From: Bacteroidota bacterium
GTDB taxonomy: Bacteria; Bacteroidota; Bacteroidia; Bacteroidales; Prolixibacteraceae
Length of the DNA stretch: 7,059 nt
Assembly: GCA_013203755.1 (NCBI GenBank)
Contig: JABMPI010000195.1
Coordinates: 1-7,059, forward strand
Direction of reading: 5' to 3'
Of this stretch, positions 6,028-7,059 are shown piece after piece. A program made the position numbers and the translations under genes. Under the pieces are notes generated by a model that saw nothing but the letters and a program-made list of their open reading frames with translations, made no database searches and was not told the origin of the DNA. Within the stretch, counting starts at the first letter, position 1; every line of letters begins with the position of its first letter.

Positions 6028-6888
6028 TTAATTCACCCGATTTCGATAATTTCGCGGCGACAGTCCCAACTTCTTTTTAAAATCTTTGGTGAAATAGTAA
6101 GGGTCTGAATACCCCAAATGAAAAGATATTTCTTTTACTTTCATATTGGTATAATCCAATAATTCGCTTGCTCTTACAATTTTAAGGTGAGAAAAATAGC
6201 TGATTGGCGAATAATTGGTTTCCTTTTTAAATAGCGTTGTAAAATAAGTGGGAGAGTACCCAACTTCTTTTGCCAATTGATTGAGAGAAATTTTCTTGTC
6301 TAAGTTCTTTTCCAGATAATTGATAGCTCTTCTAATTATTGGATTTGATTCATCTGCAATATCGTCGCTGGTTTTATTGGCATAAATAAAAGTTGCTAAA
6401 AGATGACCAAAACAAAAGTTTACGTATTCCAGATTTTCATCGTGAAAACCTTTTGAAAGATTATTGAAAATTTCGTCGAACAACATTTCGCGATTGGCAA
6501 CCATATTATTCACCGAAGGAACCAGATTTCGCACCACCGAAAATTCTTTACCCAGTTGTTTTGCTTTTCTACCATCGAAATGCGCTGTTAATAATTGTGT
6601 ATTTACATCCAAAACAGAATAAAACTTAAACTCTTCTCCTTTGGGAATAATAAAAAACTGGTCGTTTGAGATTGGAACTTGCTCCCCTAAAATAAGTACA
6701 ATCCCACTACCTTTTGTGCAATACGCCAGCAGGTAATCTTCAAGTTTAGAATTGGAGCTCCAAATCGTACCACCTTTAACTTCAATTTCACCAATTTCAG
6801 TAATATACAAATCCCGAATAAGCGCATTTTTTTTTTGCTCTTCAATTAATGGAATTGGAATTCTGAAGTAACGTTTTTCTGTTCGCAT
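6028..6888 (-). CDS. AraC-family transcriptional regulator
   Basis: The 286-residue product has the usual AraC layout. Residues 25-110 form a cupin-like sensing domain (IWSSNSKLEDYLLAYCTKGSG, then a GEQVPISNDQFFIIPKGEEF strand pair), followed by a helical linker. The C-terminal DNA-binding domain has two helix-turn-helix units: ISLNQLAKEVGYSPTYFTTLFK (200-221) and VKEISFHLGYSDPYYFTKDF (251-270), ending in the family signature FKKKLGLSPRNYR. Such proteins usually activate nearby catabolic or transport genes after binding a small ligand. Here the candidates are the permease gene downstream on the same strand and the divergent gene at 7012. The ATG at 6888 is supported by an in-frame TAG two codons upstream. 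Odd point: an A10 run covers codons 18-21 (6827-6836), a possible slippage site; the frame is intact in this sequence. Confidence 0.95.
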   Translation of the reverse strand: MRTEKRYFRIPIPLIEEQKKNALIRDLYITEIGEIEVKGGTIWSSNSKLEDYLLAYCTKGSGIVLILGEQVPISNDQFFIIPKGEEFKFYSVLDVNTQLLTAHFDGRKAKQLGKEFSVVRNLVPSVNNMVANREMLFDEIFNNLSKGFHDENLEYVNFCFGHLLATFIYANKTSDDIADESNPIIRRAINYLEKNLDKKISLNQLAKEVGYSPTYFTTLFKKETNYSPISYFSHLKIVRASELLDYTNMKVKEISFHLGYSDPYYFTKDFKKKLGLSPRNYRNRVN

Positions 6889-6924
6889 GTACTAATTTTC
6901 TTTTCAAAAGCTAAAATAAAGTAA

Positions 6925-6951
6925 TATTTTCCATCTTTTTCAAAGAAAATA
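6925..6951. promoter_or_regulatory. Inverted repeat in the araC/7012 divergent region, possible operator
   Basis: TATTTTC (6925-6931) and GAAAATA (6945-6951) form a perfect 7-bp inverted repeat with a 13-base spacer, roughly centred in the 123-base divergent gap. The region is very AT-rich, so chance is a real possibility, and AraC-type proteins more often use direct repeats. Its position between two divergent starts is the main reason to list it. Confidence 0.25.
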
Positions 6952-6977
6952 CTATTTTTTATGATTTATTTCACAGA

Positions 6978-6985
6978 TATATTTG
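6978..6985 (+). promoter_or_regulatory. Candidate promoter (-7 box) of the gene starting at 7012
   Basis: TATATTTG matches the TAnnTTTG consensus exactly and lies 26 bases before the ATG at 7012. At the -33 position there is only a T-run (6955-6960) and not a clear TTG. I found no equally good box for araC in the opposite direction. Confidence 0.45.
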
Positions 6986-7011
6986 TCAAAAACATAAATC
7001 AAAAATAAACC

Positions 7012-7059
7012 ATGAGCGAATTATTATCAAAAATTGCAGACTGTATTGAGTTCGGTAAA
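7012..7059 (+). CDS. Start of a divergent gene (partial, 16 codons)
   Basis: An ATG at 7012 opens a frame that runs off the right edge and encodes MSELLSKIADCIEFGK. An exact -7 promoter box lies upstream, and the amphipathic N-terminus looks like real protein. From memory, a start of this kind resembles N-termini of some B12/corrinoid-binding methyltransferase partner proteins, but 16 residues are far too few to assign a function and I treat this as a weak guess. The position, divergent from the AraC-type regulator, makes it a candidate target of that regulator. Confidence 0.6.
   Translation, partial: MSELLSKIADCIEFGK

Noticed and set aside
6906..6945. Minus-strand TAGCTTTT with an upstream CTTTG as araC promoter
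   Set aside because: The spacing is about 27 bases and the -7 box lacks the final G at the right place; too weak to annotate.

Overview
The window reads as a chromosomal segment of a Bacteroidota bacterium. The evidence is the AT-rich composition, promoter-like boxes of the Bacteroidota type (TTG, about 19-24 bases, then TAnnTTTG-like), weak Shine-Dalgarno signals, and protein sequences of Bacteroidota flavour. A marine or anaerobic Marinilabiliales/Prolixibacteraceae-like lineage is my guess from overall feel and cannot be proven from the sequence. Coding density is high; no intergenic gap exceeds about 140 bases. I see no RNA gene, insertion sequence, CRISPR array, attachment site or origin.

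Layout. 1-1657 (minus) is the N-terminal half of the transcription-repair coupling factor Mfd, cut by the window edge and starting at TTG. A convincing intrinsic terminator at 1706-1739 (minus) separates it from two small exported proteins on the same strand: a 127-residue protein with one calcium-loop-like motif (1796-2179) and an exported Bcp/PrxQ-type peroxiredoxin (2221-2787). A divergent plus-strand gene (2889-3305) encodes a 138-residue protein with four CxxC pairs. It converges with a minus-strand run of four genes: an exported helical/TPR-like protein (3313-4038), an ElaA-type GNAT acetyltransferase (4076-4522), a GntP-family permease (4577-5935) and an AraC-family regulator (6028-6888). 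At the right edge a plus-strand gene begins at 7012, with only 16 codons visible.

How the genes may work together. The clearest functional unit is the AraC regulator directly upstream of the GntP permease, which has its own good promoter. This suggests regulated uptake of a sugar acid or similar carboxylate, possibly linked to the divergent gene at 7012. elaA and the TPR-like gene follow closely and may be transcribed by read-through. mfd is a separate housekeeping unit.

The most unusual feature is a set of short direct-repeat arrays that begin immediately after the stop codons of three consecutive minus-strand genes (AraC, permease, ElaA). Two of them are 20/24 identical and their internal units agree within each copy. 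Also of note are an 8-bp perfect hairpin in the 5' coding part of mfd, the TTG start of mfd with its first in-frame ATG at codon 502, and an A10 run in the araC coding sequence. I do not see a clear new multi-gene system in this window.
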